From the NCBI RefSeq assembly GCF_000423265.1, contig NZ_KE383994.1:2663-66662 (forward strand): a stretch of 64,000 nucleotides of DNA, in the 5' to 3' direction. Under the pieces are notes generated by a model. The model did no database searches and was not told where the DNA came from. It saw nothing but the letters and a program-made list of their open reading frames with translations. The stretch is from Ligilactobacillus saerimneri DSM 16049. GTDB taxonomy: Bacteria > Bacillota > Bacilli > Lactobacillales > Lactobacillaceae. The position numbers and the translations under genes are program-made. Below are positions 1 to 9,647 of the stretch, piece by piece (position 1 is the first letter of the stretch; each line of letters opens with the position of its first letter).

Positions 1-95
1 TACTCTGAAGAACTTAGGAATGGAATAACCTATGCTGCTGGTTTACCTGCGCCCGCCTTGTTTTTGTACTCTGAAGAACTTAGTAATGGAATAAC
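1..95 (+). CRISPR. Distal end of a type II-A-like CRISPR array
   Basis: A complete 36-nt repeat lies at 60-95 (starts GTTTTTGTACTCTGAAG, ends GGAATAAC). Its last 29 nt recur at 1-29 with one difference (AGG against AGT). They are separated by a 30-nt spacer at 30-59. Repeat length, spacer length and the GTTTTTGTACTCT start resemble the S. thermophilus CRISPR1 family, the class expected for the Cas9 that follows. The array continues off the left edge. No further repeat follows 95, so this is one end of it. I found no match to the spacer elsewhere in the window by eye. Confidence 0.88.
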
Positions 96-214
96 TTAAT
101 TTCTCATTTAGAATAGGTGTAGGTTTTTGAGTAATACTTATGTGTATGATAGTAATTAAGTAAATTGATATGCTATTCTATTTTATAGAGTATTAGAATT
201 TAGGAGGAATTTGC

Positions 215-3200
215 ATGAACAGCAAGATTAACGTGCCTGTTAGTATAGGTTTTGATATTGGAATTTCATCAGTTGGATTGGCGGTAATCGACGCAAAAAA
301 TGGAAGCGTTTTAGAGGCTGTATCTGACATTTTCTCTGAAGGATCTAGTGAGGATAATAAGGACAGAAGATCCGCTAGACATTCTAGACGATCAAGCGGT
401 AGAAAAAATACACGGCTTAGAGATAGTCAACGCCTATTGCAAAATATCGGCTTTATTAAAGGTGACAATGTCAAGTTGGCTTTTCGAGAAATAGCTTATG
501 CAAATCAAAAAGTCTATGAACTAAGGGTTAAGGGTCTGACTGAATGCCTGACAAAAGATGAAATTAGTGCAGTTATTCAGCACATGATTAAGAGAAGAGG
601 TGTGAGTTACGATTTAAAAGATTATGAAGACGAAGAAGAAAGTAAGAAAACTTCCAACTATAAAGCAAGTGTTGCTATTAACCAACAGCTATTAAAGACA
701 TATACGCCAGGACAGATTCAATTAGATAGGTTACATAAATTCGGTAAAGTCCGAGGAATGGTAGAAAGTGATGGTAATGTAACATTACGTAACATCTTTA
801 CAACTACTGCTTATGCTTTGGAGTTAGAGAAAATTCTTCGTACACAACAAAAGTATCATCCAGAATTGACGGATGATATAATTGATAAATTTTTGAAAAT
901 ACTGAAAAGGAAGAGAGATTACACCAAAGGACCAGGTTCAAAAAAATCACTAACAAACTACGGAATATATAAGACAGATGGTCGTGTATTAGATAACTTA
1001 TATGAAGAGTTAATAGGGAAAGATAAGTATTTTCCAACTGAACAAAGAGCAGCCTCTAATACATACACAGCACAATACTTCAATATGCTAAATGACCTTA
1101 ATAACTTAAGGATATTAAATAGTGAGGATGGAAAATTAACTTTCAATCAAAAGAAAAACATAGTAGATGAAATTTTAAACAGTGATGCTGCAAGATTAGA
1201 TGCTTTCAAAGTGATAATGAAGGTTACTAAGGCAAATAAGAATGAAATAACGGGTTATCGAATTGATGCCAAGAGCAGACCACTGTTGCATAGCATGAAG
1301 ATTTATCGTCGAGTAAAAAGGGAAATGGCATCACTAGGGATCTCCACAGATCAGTGGAGTGATAAAGTCAACATCAATGGGGAAGAACGTATCTTTTGGG
1401 ACGATTTGGCTTACATTATCTCTCTTAACGATGAAAGTGGTGAATTAAGGAGAAGAATAATAAGGGAACTGAAATATAACTATGAGTTCGTAGATAATAA
1501 GCTAGTTGACGCAATCGTAGACAATAAAAAATTGTTTGCTGTGGATAGTGGAAATAAGTGGCATAATTTTTCATTAAAAACAATGAAGTTGTTAATCCCA
1601 GAATTAGAAAATACGTCTAAAGAGCAAATGACAATATTGACAGATTTACATCTTACTAAAAAAGATAAAATTGATTATCGATTAAAAAATAAAATAGATG
1701 TCGACCACATCCTTAAGGACATATATGATCCAGTTGTTAAGAGATCAGTTCGTCACGCTATTAAGATGTTTAATGTCATCGTAAAAAAATATACGAATAT
1801 TGAATATGTAGTTATAGAATTACCACGTGATCGCAACTCAACCGAAAAGAAGAAGAGTATACAAAAGTTTCAAAAAGATAGCTTCAATGAGAAAGATTTA
1901 GCAATGAAAGCATTTGCTGATAAGTTAGGTAAGAGTACTAAGGAGTTAGATGTTTTCTTCCATAAAAACAGAAAATTAGCGACTAAAGTCAGGCTTTGGT
2001 ATCAACAAGAGGGGAGATGCCTCTACAGTGGCGAAACAATTCCGGCAATTGAATTGTTAAATAATTCGGAAGCTTATGAAATTGACCATATTATTCCGAT
2101 CTCAGTTTCCTTTGACGATAGCCTTAATAATAAAACTTTATGTCTTGGAGAAATGAATCAGAGAAAAGGAAACAGAATACCATGGGCAATGTTCAATGAT
2201 GGATTTGGACAGGGATATACTCAAATGTGTCACATGTTAAAAAATAATAAACGCCTATCTAAACAAAAAAAGCATAACTTAGAAACGCGAATCGATATAA
2301 ATGACCTGGAAACTAGAAAGAGATTTATTGCAAGAAATTTAGTGGATACCAGATGGGCTTCGCGGGTAGTATTTAATGAATTACAGGACTTTGTTAAAGC
2401 TAAGGGATTAGCTACAAAAGTAAGTGTAGTTCGGGGAAAATTTACTGCGAGATTACGTAGAGAATGGCAAATCTATAAAACTAGGGATACTTATTATCAT
2501 CATGCTAAGGATGCAGCAATTATTGCTGTAACGCCATATTTGGATATTTGGAAAAAGAATAATTATAAGATGGTGCCTAAGCAAGTAGGGGAAGGAATGG
2601 TCGACATCGATACAGGTGAGATTATTTCTGAAAACAAGTTTAACAGTTATATGTATAGGGAACCATTTACTGGTTTTGTTAAAAATGTAAGAAGAATGGA
2701 CCGGGTTATTAAAATTAAACATACGGCAGACATGAAAATGAATCGTAAACTGTCAGACGCAACTATTTATTCGGTTAGGGATGTAAAGTTATCTAGTGAT
2801 AGAAAAAATGAACCTTACAGATTAGGTAAATTAAACATTTATAACTTAAAGGACTATAAAACATTAAAAAAATTGATAACTAAAACGCCTGATAAAATAC
2901 TAATGTATCATCATGATCCGAAGACTTTTGCTATTCTACAAGAAATTATGGATATTTATCCAGATAAGATAGATAAAAAGGATGTTAGTCCCTTCGAATT
3001 ATATCGGCGGGAGAATGGAAAAGTTAGGAAATACGCTAAGAAAAATAACGGTCCTGAAATAACTGAAATTAAGTATTATGATAAAAAAGTCAACAGTTGC
3101 ATTGATATAACACCTGAAGATGCTAAAAATAAGCGTAGCGTATTATTGAGTTTAAAACCATGGCGGAGTGACGTATATTTCAATCATACGAAAAATAATT

Positions 3201-3610
3201 ATGAAGTAATTGGATTGAAGTATAATGACATTTCTGAAGTGAATGATCTAAAGGGAATTAAAAGGGAACACTATAATCAATTATTGAGAAAGCAAGTTGG
3301 TAATGACAAAGTAGAATTTTGTTTTTCACTATATAGAAATTCAATAATTAAAGTTATTAATGATAGAGAAGATATTGAATTACGCTTTGGATCCAGTAAA
3401 ACTCAAAGAAATAAGGTGATTTTAAAGCCAATTGATAGGGCACTGTTTAATAGCTACGAGGCAGTTAAGATTTATAGAAAGGCAAGCAACGCTGGGATTA
3501 TAGAACGGAGTTTTAGCAAACCTGGATATGTAATATTGAAAGCTAATATTGATGAGTTGGGAAATAGACATTATTTAAGAAAAGAAGAGGGTCCTAAAGA
3601 TATCTTGTAG
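215..3610 (+). CDS. cas9: CRISPR-associated endonuclease Cas9 (compact type II-A-like)
   Basis: RNA-guided DNA endonuclease of 1131 aa, close to the 1121 aa of S. thermophilus CRISPR1 Cas9 rather than the ~1370 aa form. All nuclease motifs are present. RuvC-I is FDIGISSVG with D14. The arginine-rich bridge helix is near residues 50-75. RuvC-II is VIELPRDRN with E535. The HNH site is IDHIIP with H625 plus N639 and N648. RuvC-III is HHAKDA with H763 and D766. AGGAGG precedes the ATG by about 7 nt. The protein looks intact and active. It sits 119 bp after the last CRISPR repeat. No cas1, cas2 or csn2 follows it and I could not find a tracrRNA in the window. Confidence 0.95.
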   Translation: MNSKINVPVSIGFDIGISSVGLAVIDAKNGSVLEAVSDIFSEGSSEDNKDRRSARHSRRSSGRKNTRLRDSQRLLQNIGFIKGDNVKLAFREIAYANQKVYELRVKGLTECLTKDEISAVIQHMIKRRGVSYDLKDYEDEEESKKTSNYKASVAINQQLLKTYTPGQIQLDRLHKFGKVRGMVESDGNVTLRNIFTTTAYALELEKILRTQQKYHPELTDDIIDKFLKILKRKRDYTKGPGSKKSLTNYGIYKTDGRVLDNLYEELIGKDKYFPTEQRAASNTYTAQYFNMLNDLNNLRILNSEDGKLTFNQKKNIVDEILNSDAARLDAFKVIMKVTKANKNEITGYRIDAKSRPLLHSMKIYRRVKREMASLGISTDQWSDKVNINGEERIFWDDLAYIISLNDESGELRRRIIRELKYNYEFVDNKLVDAIVDNKKLFAVDSGNKWHNFSLKTMKLLIPELENTSKEQMTILTDLHLTKKDKIDYRLKNKIDVDHILKDIYDPVVKRSVRHAIKMFNVIVKKYTNIEYVVIELPRDRNSTEKKKSIQKFQKDSFNEKDLAMKAFADKLGKSTKELDVFFHKNRKLATKVRLWYQQEGRCLYSGETIPAIELLNNSEAYEIDHIIPISVSFDDSLNNKTLCLGEMNQRKGNRIPWAMFNDGFGQGYTQMCHMLKNNKRLSKQKKHNLETRIDINDLETRKRFIARNLVDTRWASRVVFNELQDFVKAKGLATKVSVVRGKFTARLRREWQIYKTRDTYYHHAKDAAIIAVTPYLDIWKKNNYKMVPKQVGEGMVDIDTGEIISENKFNSYMYREPFTGFVKNVRRMDRVIKIKHTADMKMNRKLSDATIYSVRDVKLSSDRKNEPYRLGKLNIYNLKDYKTLKKLITKTPDKILMYHHDPKTFAILQEIMDIYPDKIDKKDVSPFELYRRENGKVRKYAKKNNGPEITEIKYYDKKVNSCIDITPEDAKNKRSVLLSLKPWRSDVYFNHTKNNYEVIGLKYNDISEVNDLKGIKREHYNQLLRKQVGNDKVEFCFSLYRNSIIKVINDREDIELRFGSSKTQRNKVILKPIDRALFNSYEAVKIYRKASNAGIIERSFSKPGYVILKANIDELGNRHYLRKEEGPKDIL

Positions 3611-3654
3611 TATTGAATAGTGATTATTGTAAAAATAAGTTAATAGAGATCACT

Positions 3655-3683
3655 TCCCTATCCATCGTGGATGGGGATTTTTT
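3655..3683 (+). terminator. Rho-independent terminator after cas9
   Basis: A 10-bp hairpin (TCCCTATCCA / TGGATGGGGA, one G-U pair, 3-nt loop) is followed by six T. It ends the cas9 transcript 45 bp after the stop codon. Confidence 0.8.
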
Positions 3684-3986
3684 ATAAACTAGTCTGTTTA
3701 AAGCAAAAATTACTCTTTAGAAGCAACCAAATAAGAACGTTCTGGTTTGTTAAATGACACACGACATATAAGTAGCTATGCGTCCGTCAAAAATTAAAAC
3801 AGTGATTTGTTGCGGTTTATGAGTGGCACATATTTTTTATATATCGTGTCAGGGAGAAAGAAGAGTCCCAGGTGAAAATTTTAACGGCAAAAAATTGATT
3901 TTTATGAACGAAGTACAGAAAATTTCCCTGATTACTGCCATGTGATCAGGTACACTTAGTGCACTTTAAACTAAAGGAGCAAAGCT
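3684..3986. other. Noncoding stretch before the DUF3841 remnant
   Basis: I see no gene here. The only structure is a 9-bp hairpin at 3927-3950 (CCTGATTAC / GTGATCAGG, one G-U pair, loop TGCCAT) about 35 bp before the next start codon. It could be a leader structure or operator. There is no T-run after it. Confidence 0.4.
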
Positions 3987-4586
3987 ATGATTGTTTGGAC
4001 TATCCAACCATACAGTGTCTATCAGCAGTTACAACAGCAGCAAATATTTTCTTGCGATCCGCGCCAGTCACAAAATCTGCAGGACGAAGAATTTAGGGTG
4101 GCTTATTCGTGGATGATTAAGCAAATGATAAAACAAATAGGTCTCCCACCAACAGGAGTGACACACCCGATCTGGGCGTGGTATCGGTGGGATTTTTAGC
4201 ATAAGCATCCTGATTTTCGAACGATGCATGATTATGACGATCAAGTGTGCTTGGAGTTAGAGATGCCAGATGAGCAGGCCCTCTTGAGCGATTTTGATGA
4301 CTGGCATACCGTGTTGAACGATTTTTATAATCCCTTTGTAACTAATGAAGAAGAGTTCGAAGCCGAATTTGCATGGTTCGAGAATCTTCCCTTAAAGAAA
4401 CAAGAGCAGGTAAAGCGTAAATCATGGCAGCGCATCTTTGATGTGACCCCTCATAGAGGCGAGTGGACTCAAAATGGTGCCTTTGTTCAGGCTTGTTTTT
4501 GGCAACTTCATATGCGGCAAGTTCGGAAAGTTTGGCGGATGAAAAGAGGGAAAAAAGTGGCTTTGATGACGTCAAGTTCATTTTGA
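3987..4586 (+). pseudogene. DUF3841 family protein, interrupted by an in-frame TAG
   Basis: The N-terminal 70 codons (starting MIVWTIQPYSVY, ending WAWYRWDF) stop at a TAG at 4197-4199. The same frame continues without another stop to 4586. The continuation has the acidic and aromatic pattern of the DUF3841 C-terminal half (VLNDFYNPFVTNEEEF, QRIFDVTP). DUF3841 proteins are small, of unknown function, and usually about 190-200 aa, which equals the joined length of 199 codons plus the stop position. AAAGGAG precedes the ATG. A single nonsense mutation is the simplest reading. A sequencing error would give the same picture. Confidence 0.75.
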
Positions 4587-4682
4587 GCTTATCAAACTTA
4601 TTCAACACAGTTGCTATAATTTCGTAAGTGAAAAGCATATAATGTAGGTGAAACACTTGTAATTGAAAGAGGGCAAGTCACT

Positions 4683-7146
4683 ATGCTTTCGCGCAATAAT
4701 CATTATTTACGGCAACAAAGACAGGCTCATACTAAACCACGGTACGGGCTACGCAAGCTTAGTTTTGGTGTGACATCAGTTTTGATAGGAGTGACGCTCT
4801 TTTAGGGAGTAGGCCATCCGGCCCACGCAGCGGAGATACCGACTGGGACAACTGCTAGTAGTACTAGCACTATGGCCCATACTCCAGTCACTCCCACGGC
4901 AACAAGTAGTTCGAATTCTAAGAACCTAGTAACATCTGGTGCTACTTCTTCTAGTTAGGCTACTACGAATGCAAGTAGTGGCAGCACTAGTAGGGTAGGG
5001 CGACAGCGACCACTAGTACGACTACGCAGAAAGCAACCGCATCTACTGAAAGCATGGCTGCTAATGACACGACAACTGGGACAACAGCTGTGGCAACCGC
5101 CACTCCTGACAACCAGCAAGAAGTTACGGTAACACCGCGGCAAGCATTCTGGATTGGACATGCTTCCACAGATCCAACAGCTTATGTAAGTAACTATGCG
5201 AACTTGCACAATGTTGCTAGCGTTACCTGGCAGGATCCTAGTGTTTTTACTAATCTCAAACCTGGGAATGCAAAGGCAACCTTAGTTATCACTTACCAGG
5301 ATGGGACCACTACCACCAAAGATATTAGTTTTGCGGCTTATCAGGATAGTGTGATTTTGAAGTATGTTGATGCCAACACCGGTCAGGCGTTCAATGTTAA
5401 CTATGGGGAAACTATCCAAGCAGGCTTTGACGAACTTGATTGGGGATATGTTCCAACTAACGGGGAATTTCATGTTGCTAATGTCTACCCATATTGGGGT
5501 GGAGTCGCTGCTTCGCCTGATAATTTTATCCCGATTCAACATGGTTATGGCTTGTTAAAGATCACCAAGGGGAGTATTGATGGTCCGGCTGTGTCTTATC
5601 AGGATATTAAATTTGCTGAAGAACCTGATACTTACTACATTCAGTATGCTCGTTTCAAGGACATAGTAGTCACCGGGGGGGACGAAAAAGGCAATGTTCT
5701 TTATCGGTATACTCTCCCGACAACTTATGCCTTGCCAGCCGGATTGAACCCGTATTACGAGTGGAAAGGAGACCAATATACTACCCAGGCACTAGATGTG
5801 CCCCACTATACCTTAGATACTACCAGTTGCCCACCAATGCTAGTGGTGACCTTAACGGGGCACCTGACAAGCTTCAAAATGGAACGGACACCACTACTAA
5901 TGTGACTTACGTATACCATTTTGATGGAACTGCAACTGATTCAGGTGGTGATGATGAAAAGATCACGACACCTAAGGTTATTGCACATAATGTTAGTGCC
6001 AATGTTAACCTTAGTGGTGGTAGAACCAATGGTAGTTTTGACTTTACAGAGGTAATCAATGGAATCATTGCTGCTGCTAAGCAACGGGACTTAGTTTACT
6101 TGGGTAACGTTGGACGCGAGGCAGGGCACACACCATATACGAACAGAAGTATTGTAGTTGCTCGTGCTCACTATGGTAAGTACTTCATTACAGTGAAGAT
6201 TGATGGCAAGGAAAGCAAAACTTATAGTGTAAATGGCGTTACGGGTCCTAGCTATGATTTGACCAATGTTATTACTCAGATTAAGGCAATGTATCCTGAT
6301 TACACCTTTAGTGGAACACAGGGTGACATTAGCGACAATCAAACAATTTTTGACCACACGGTTGTTATGAATTTTGTCAGTCACCACACCGTGCCAATCC
6401 AGTATGTGGACGATGATAATAATGGAAAAACAGTCGGGGATGGAAATTCAATTAGTGGTGACACCGGACAAACAGTGATCCCAACGTACACTATCCCCGA
6501 TGGATACGACTATGTCAGTGGTAGGCAGGATAATTACACCTTTGCAGCTACCAACAATCCAGCGATCATTATCCATCTCCGTCACCAACATAAAGAAGTA
6601 ACAGAAAATAAAACTATTACGGAAACAATCCATTATGTTTATCCTAATGGTCAGACTGCTCAACCGGACCGGGTAACAACAGTGACCTTGAGTCGGAAAG
6701 ACGATCAGGACATAGTGACAGAGACGATCACTTGGGCAGCATGGAGTACTGGGAAGTTTGATACTGTGGTTACGCCAACAATTACGGGCTACACTCCCGA
6801 TTTAGCTGCGATTGACTCGATTGTGGTTGATGTAACAACTGGCGATATTATCAAGACGGTTACTTATACCGAGGATCCTGTGCCGACTCCGCAAGTTCCG
6901 GTTAAGTCCATTGATGAGTTACAAGATCCACCTGTGGCACCGTTTCCTTCCTTGTCTCCTGTTGCTGAGGCGAAGAAGCCTAATGTAAAAGTACAACACC
7001 GAGTGTTAGCTCCGATAACTGAAAAACAACGGTTGCCACAGACAGGGGATGAACAAGCATCGCTTGAATTTGGAATTGGTATAGCTCTGATTATGAGTGC
7101 TTTAGGTTTGAGTGGAATTGAAAAGAATCGTAATAAGCAAGAGTAA
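4683..7146 (+). pseudogene. YSIRK/MucBP/LPQTG cell-wall-anchored adhesin, decayed
   Basis: The N-terminus at 4683 is a YSIRK-type signal peptide (YGLRKLSFGVTSVLIG) followed by PAHA. The 3' end encodes the sortase signal LPQTG, a hydrophobic segment and a KNRNKQE tail. Between them are a Thr/Ser-rich linker and MucBP-like repeats (PIQYVDDDNNG, ETIHYVYPNG) typical of lactobacillar mucus-binding proteins. The frame is broken at least four times: TAG at 4803-4805, TAG at 4956-4958, a frameshift near 4990-5002 and another near 5815-5826. The downstream parts remain open, so decay looks recent. No functional surface protein can be made without reversion. Confidence 0.85.
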
Positions 7147-7176
7147 TTGACTAATTAAGATATTAAAGTCGGATAA

Positions 7177-7216
7177 CGGTATTATTTCTTGGGAAATAAT
7201 GCCGCTATTTATTTTT
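7177..7216 (+). terminator. Terminator of the adhesin remnant
   Basis: A 12-bp hairpin (CGGTATTATTTC / GAAATAATGCCG, one G-U pair) is followed by a T-rich tract (CTATTTATTTTT). Confidence 0.75.
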
Positions 7217-7270
7217 AGAAGCTGGTAGGGATTAACCATGAATTAGAAAGAGCAAAAGAAAATATAATAT

Positions 7271-7314
7271 AAAGCAAAACCAGGTGCCATGGTTCATGCC
7301 GTGGCACCTGGTTT
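7271..7314 (-). terminator. Terminator of the YxjI-like gene
   Basis: A 14-bp stem (ACCAGGTGCCATGG / CCGTGGCACCTGGT) lies just past the stop of the leftward gene. On the minus strand it is followed by TTTTGCTTTATATT. Confidence 0.75.
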
Positions 7315-7327
7315 ATAGGTATTAGCA

Positions 7328-7849
7328 TTAGTTAAAACTTGCGCGCCAATGATGACTCTTAATGGATTTGGTTTGGCGCTTACCACTGTGAGCCCAGTAG
7401 TCTAGAATAGCAGCAATACATAGGCAGAAAGGTTCATCTTCCTCATGGGTAATGGTAAATTCAAGGTCAGTCCCACTCGTACCAGCAACTTCTGTAATCT
7501 GCATGATGAGTTCACGGCCATGGAAAACACGGTAGTTGAAGGTCATTAAGTTACCAATTACCAACCAGTTAAGTTGTTTAACAAAAAGCATATCCCGTCC
7601 AACACCATAATGACGGCGTAAGGAACCAATTTGGCGGTTACCTTGATATAATTCAAATTTGGGAAAGACACCTAAAGAACGTTGCTTAATCTCTGCGGCG
7701 AGACGTCCGTCAATATGGTAGAGAGACAGCACTCCTTGACGTGAACCCCAGGCTCCCATCAAAGTATAGATGACGTTATTATTGCTGTCCTTCACCACGG
7801 TAGTTCCCTGTAATGAAAACTGTCTCCGGCGTGCATAAAGTTGGCGCAT
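7328..7849 (-). CDS. YxjI/LURP-one-related family protein
   Basis: A 173-aa cytosolic protein with the beta-rich pattern of the LURP-one-related (tubby-like/scramblase-like) family common in lactobacilli: short conserved N-terminus (MRQLYARRRQFSL), V-KDS-NNVIYTLMGAW, then repeated beta strands. The biochemical role of bacterial members is not established. It has its own terminator. It is separated by 28 bp from the HAD gene upstream, which points the same way, so the two may be co-transcribed. Confidence 0.7.
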   Translation of the reverse strand: MRQLYARRRQFSLQGTTVVKDSNNNVIYTLMGAWGSRQGVLSLYHIDGRLAAEIKQRSLGVFPKFELYQGNRQIGSLRRHYGVGRDMLFVKQLNWLVIGNLMTFNYRVFHGRELIMQITEVAGTSGTDLEFTITHEEDEPFCLCIAAILDYWAHSGKRQTKSIKSHHWRASFN

Positions 7850-7877
7850 AGCGTCACCTCCTCTTCATCCGTGGCTA

Positions 7878-8744
7878 TTAGTCGAGTGTCAGCGCTTTTT
7901 CAATGGCCTTGGCTACTCCGTCAGCAGTATTAATATCTGTAATGTAGTTAGCTAGTTTTTTAACTTCAGTTGAGCCATTCCCCATTGCAAAACTGACCCC
8001 GGCTACTTTGAGCATGGGAACATCATTGTTGTTGTCGCCAACTGCCATCACGTTATCCAACGGGATATTGAGACTATCGGCAAATGTAGCTAGGGCGTGC
8101 CCCTTATTGGCATCTTTGATATTGACCTCAATGTTGTTAGATGATGATGAGGTGATGGATAAAGGTCCAAATGTTAACATTTCTTGCTTGATTGGATCCA
8201 AAACTTGGGGGCCATCAGCACTGAAACCAACAATTTTGAGAATAGAGAGATGCGGGTCGGCCAAGAGATCAAAGTAGCTATCTGTGTACTGGATGTTCAT
8301 GATTTCCATCCGTGCAGAAGCCAGGGAAACAGCTAGTTTGAAAGGCGTGTCTACGTTGACGTTAGCTAGCAGTTGAGCGAAGTTTTCGATCCGACTGGCT
8401 TTATTATCAGAATAGGTTCCCCTAGAGGTCACCACTTCGCAATAAAGATGGTTTTTCTTAAAACTCCGAATAACCCGGGCAGCTAGTTCTTTTGGAATCG
8501 GAGTAGCTGAGAGTTGCTTACCTGCTTCATCAAAAACCTGGGCCCCGTTGATGGTAATCATAGGACAAGTGATCCCAGCTTCCTGAAGGAGAGGCCAAGC
8601 TTCTTTACGCTCCCGCCCAGTTGCAACTACGAAGTGGACCCCTTGAGCTTGGGCTTTTTTGATAGCAGCCGCATTTTGGGGTGAAATGGTCATCTTATCA
8701 TTTAATAAAGTTCCGTCCATATCCGATGCAATAATCTGAATCAT
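7878..8744 (-). CDS. Cof-type HAD-IIB sugar-phosphate phosphatase
   Basis: A 288-aa haloacid dehalogenase-type hydrolase. Motif I is ASDMDGTLLND near residues 7-17 with the two catalytic aspartates. Motif II Thr lies in VVATGRE. The C-terminal motif is MAVGDNNNDVPML. The large alpha/beta cap inserted after motif II marks the Cof/IIB subclass, which dephosphorylates sugar phosphates and similar small molecules. The exact substrate cannot be told. Length matches the family. Confidence 0.85.
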   Translation of the reverse strand: MIQIIASDMDGTLLNDKMTISPQNAAAIKKAQAQGVHFVVATGRERKEAWPLLQEAGITCPMITINGAQVFDEAGKQLSATPIPKELAARVIRSFKKNHLYCEVVTSRGTYSDNKASRIENFAQLLANVNVDTPFKLAVSLASARMEIMNIQYTDSYFDLLADPHLSILKIVGFSADGPQVLDPIKQEMLTFGPLSITSSSSNNIEVNIKDANKGHALATFADSLNIPLDNVMAVGDNNNDVPMLKVAGVSFAMGNGSTEVKKLANYITDINTADGVAKAIEKALTLD

Positions 8745-8843
8745 ACTAACGCCTCGCTTCTTTTCTCTGAATTAATGCTTACCTTCATTCTACCACAAAT
8801 AATAGTTGGTCTTTTCTTTCCTGGATTGTATTGATGATAACAG

Positions 8844-8872
8844 TTTGGCGGTCCATACTAATGTGCTAAAAT
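8844..8872 (+). promoter_or_regulatory. Probable sigma-A promoter for ung-pta-tsaE
   Basis: An extended -10 (TGC-TAAAAT, -10 at 8867-8872) has a weak -35 (TTTGGC) 17 bp upstream. The same TGTGCTAAAAT string occurs before murB. Confidence 0.5.
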
Positions 8873-8913
8873 CATAGCACGGCATGTGGTAGAATGAGGA
8901 GCGAGGTGGTAGC

Positions 8914-9609
8914 TTGAAAGAATTAATCCATAACGACTGGCAGGAAGTTTTAGGGCCAGAATTTGCTAAAGCATATTATGCAAAATTACATGATTTTTTG
9001 AAGAGTGAGTACCAACATTATTTGATTCATCCTGACATGTATCATATTTTTGAAGCGTTTGAACTGACACCTTTTTCCCAGGTAAAAGTAGTTATTTTAG
9101 GTCAGGATCCGTACCATGAACCCCACCAGGCACATGGGCTAAGTTTTTCTGTTTTACCAGGGGTCAAGATCCCACCATCACTGGTCAATATCTATCAAGA
9201 ACTGGAAAATGATCTGGGGATCAAACCGGTTAACCATGGCTACCTAGAAAAATGGGCTCGCCAAGGGGTCTTAATGCTCAATTCGGTCCTTACAGTGCGC
9301 AATGGTCAGGCTTTTTCGCATCGGGGGAAAGGTTGGGAGCAGTTGACTGACCGAGCAATCCAACTTTTATCCGAGCGTCCTGATCCCGTAGTTTTTATTC
9401 TGTGGGGACGGGCCGCCCGCAATAAGATTAGCTTGATTGATACCCAACGCAACGTTGTGATTGAATCAGCTCATCCGAGTCCCTTGTCGGCGTACCGCGG
9501 TTTCTTTGGCTCACGTCCATTTTCTAAAACTAACGCTGCGTTAGTGGCAATGGGGAAAGAACCAATTGACTGGCAGTTACCGGAGCATGTGGACTTGCCA
9601 GTGGGGTAA
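8914..9609 (+). CDS. ung: Uracil-DNA glycosylase, family 1
   Basis: Removes uracil from DNA at the start of base-excision repair. The 231-aa protein has the water-activating motif GQDPYH (residues 63-68, catalytic D65) and the [17 protein letters not shown]-intercalation loop near the C-terminus. The start is TTG, supported by GAGGTGG seven bases upstream; no in-frame ATG is better placed. First gene of a ung-pta-tsaE operon. Confidence 0.95.
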   Translation: MKELIHNDWQEVLGPEFAKAYYAKLHDFLKSEYQHYLIHPDMYHIFEAFELTPFSQVKVVILGQDPYHEPHQAHGLSFSVLPGVKIPPSLVNIYQELENDLGIKPVNHGYLEKWARQGVLMLNSVLTVRNGQAFSHRGKGWEQLTDRAIQLLSERPDPVVFILWGRAARNKISLIDTQRNVVIESAHPSPLSAYRGFFGSRPFSKTNAALVAMGKEPIDWQLPEHVDLPVG

Positions 9610-9647
9610 TAAACATTAATGATATTTTTATTCAAGGAGATAAAACA

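Noticed and set aside
96-214. tracrRNA between the array and cas9
   Set aside because: I looked for an anti-repeat complementary to the 36-nt repeat on both strands here and after cas9 and found none of useful length.
4197-4958. Amber-codon recoding, because all three in-frame stops in the two broken genes are TAG
   Set aside because: Many intact genes here end in TAG, frameshifts are also present, and the sample is three codons. Ordinary decay explains it.
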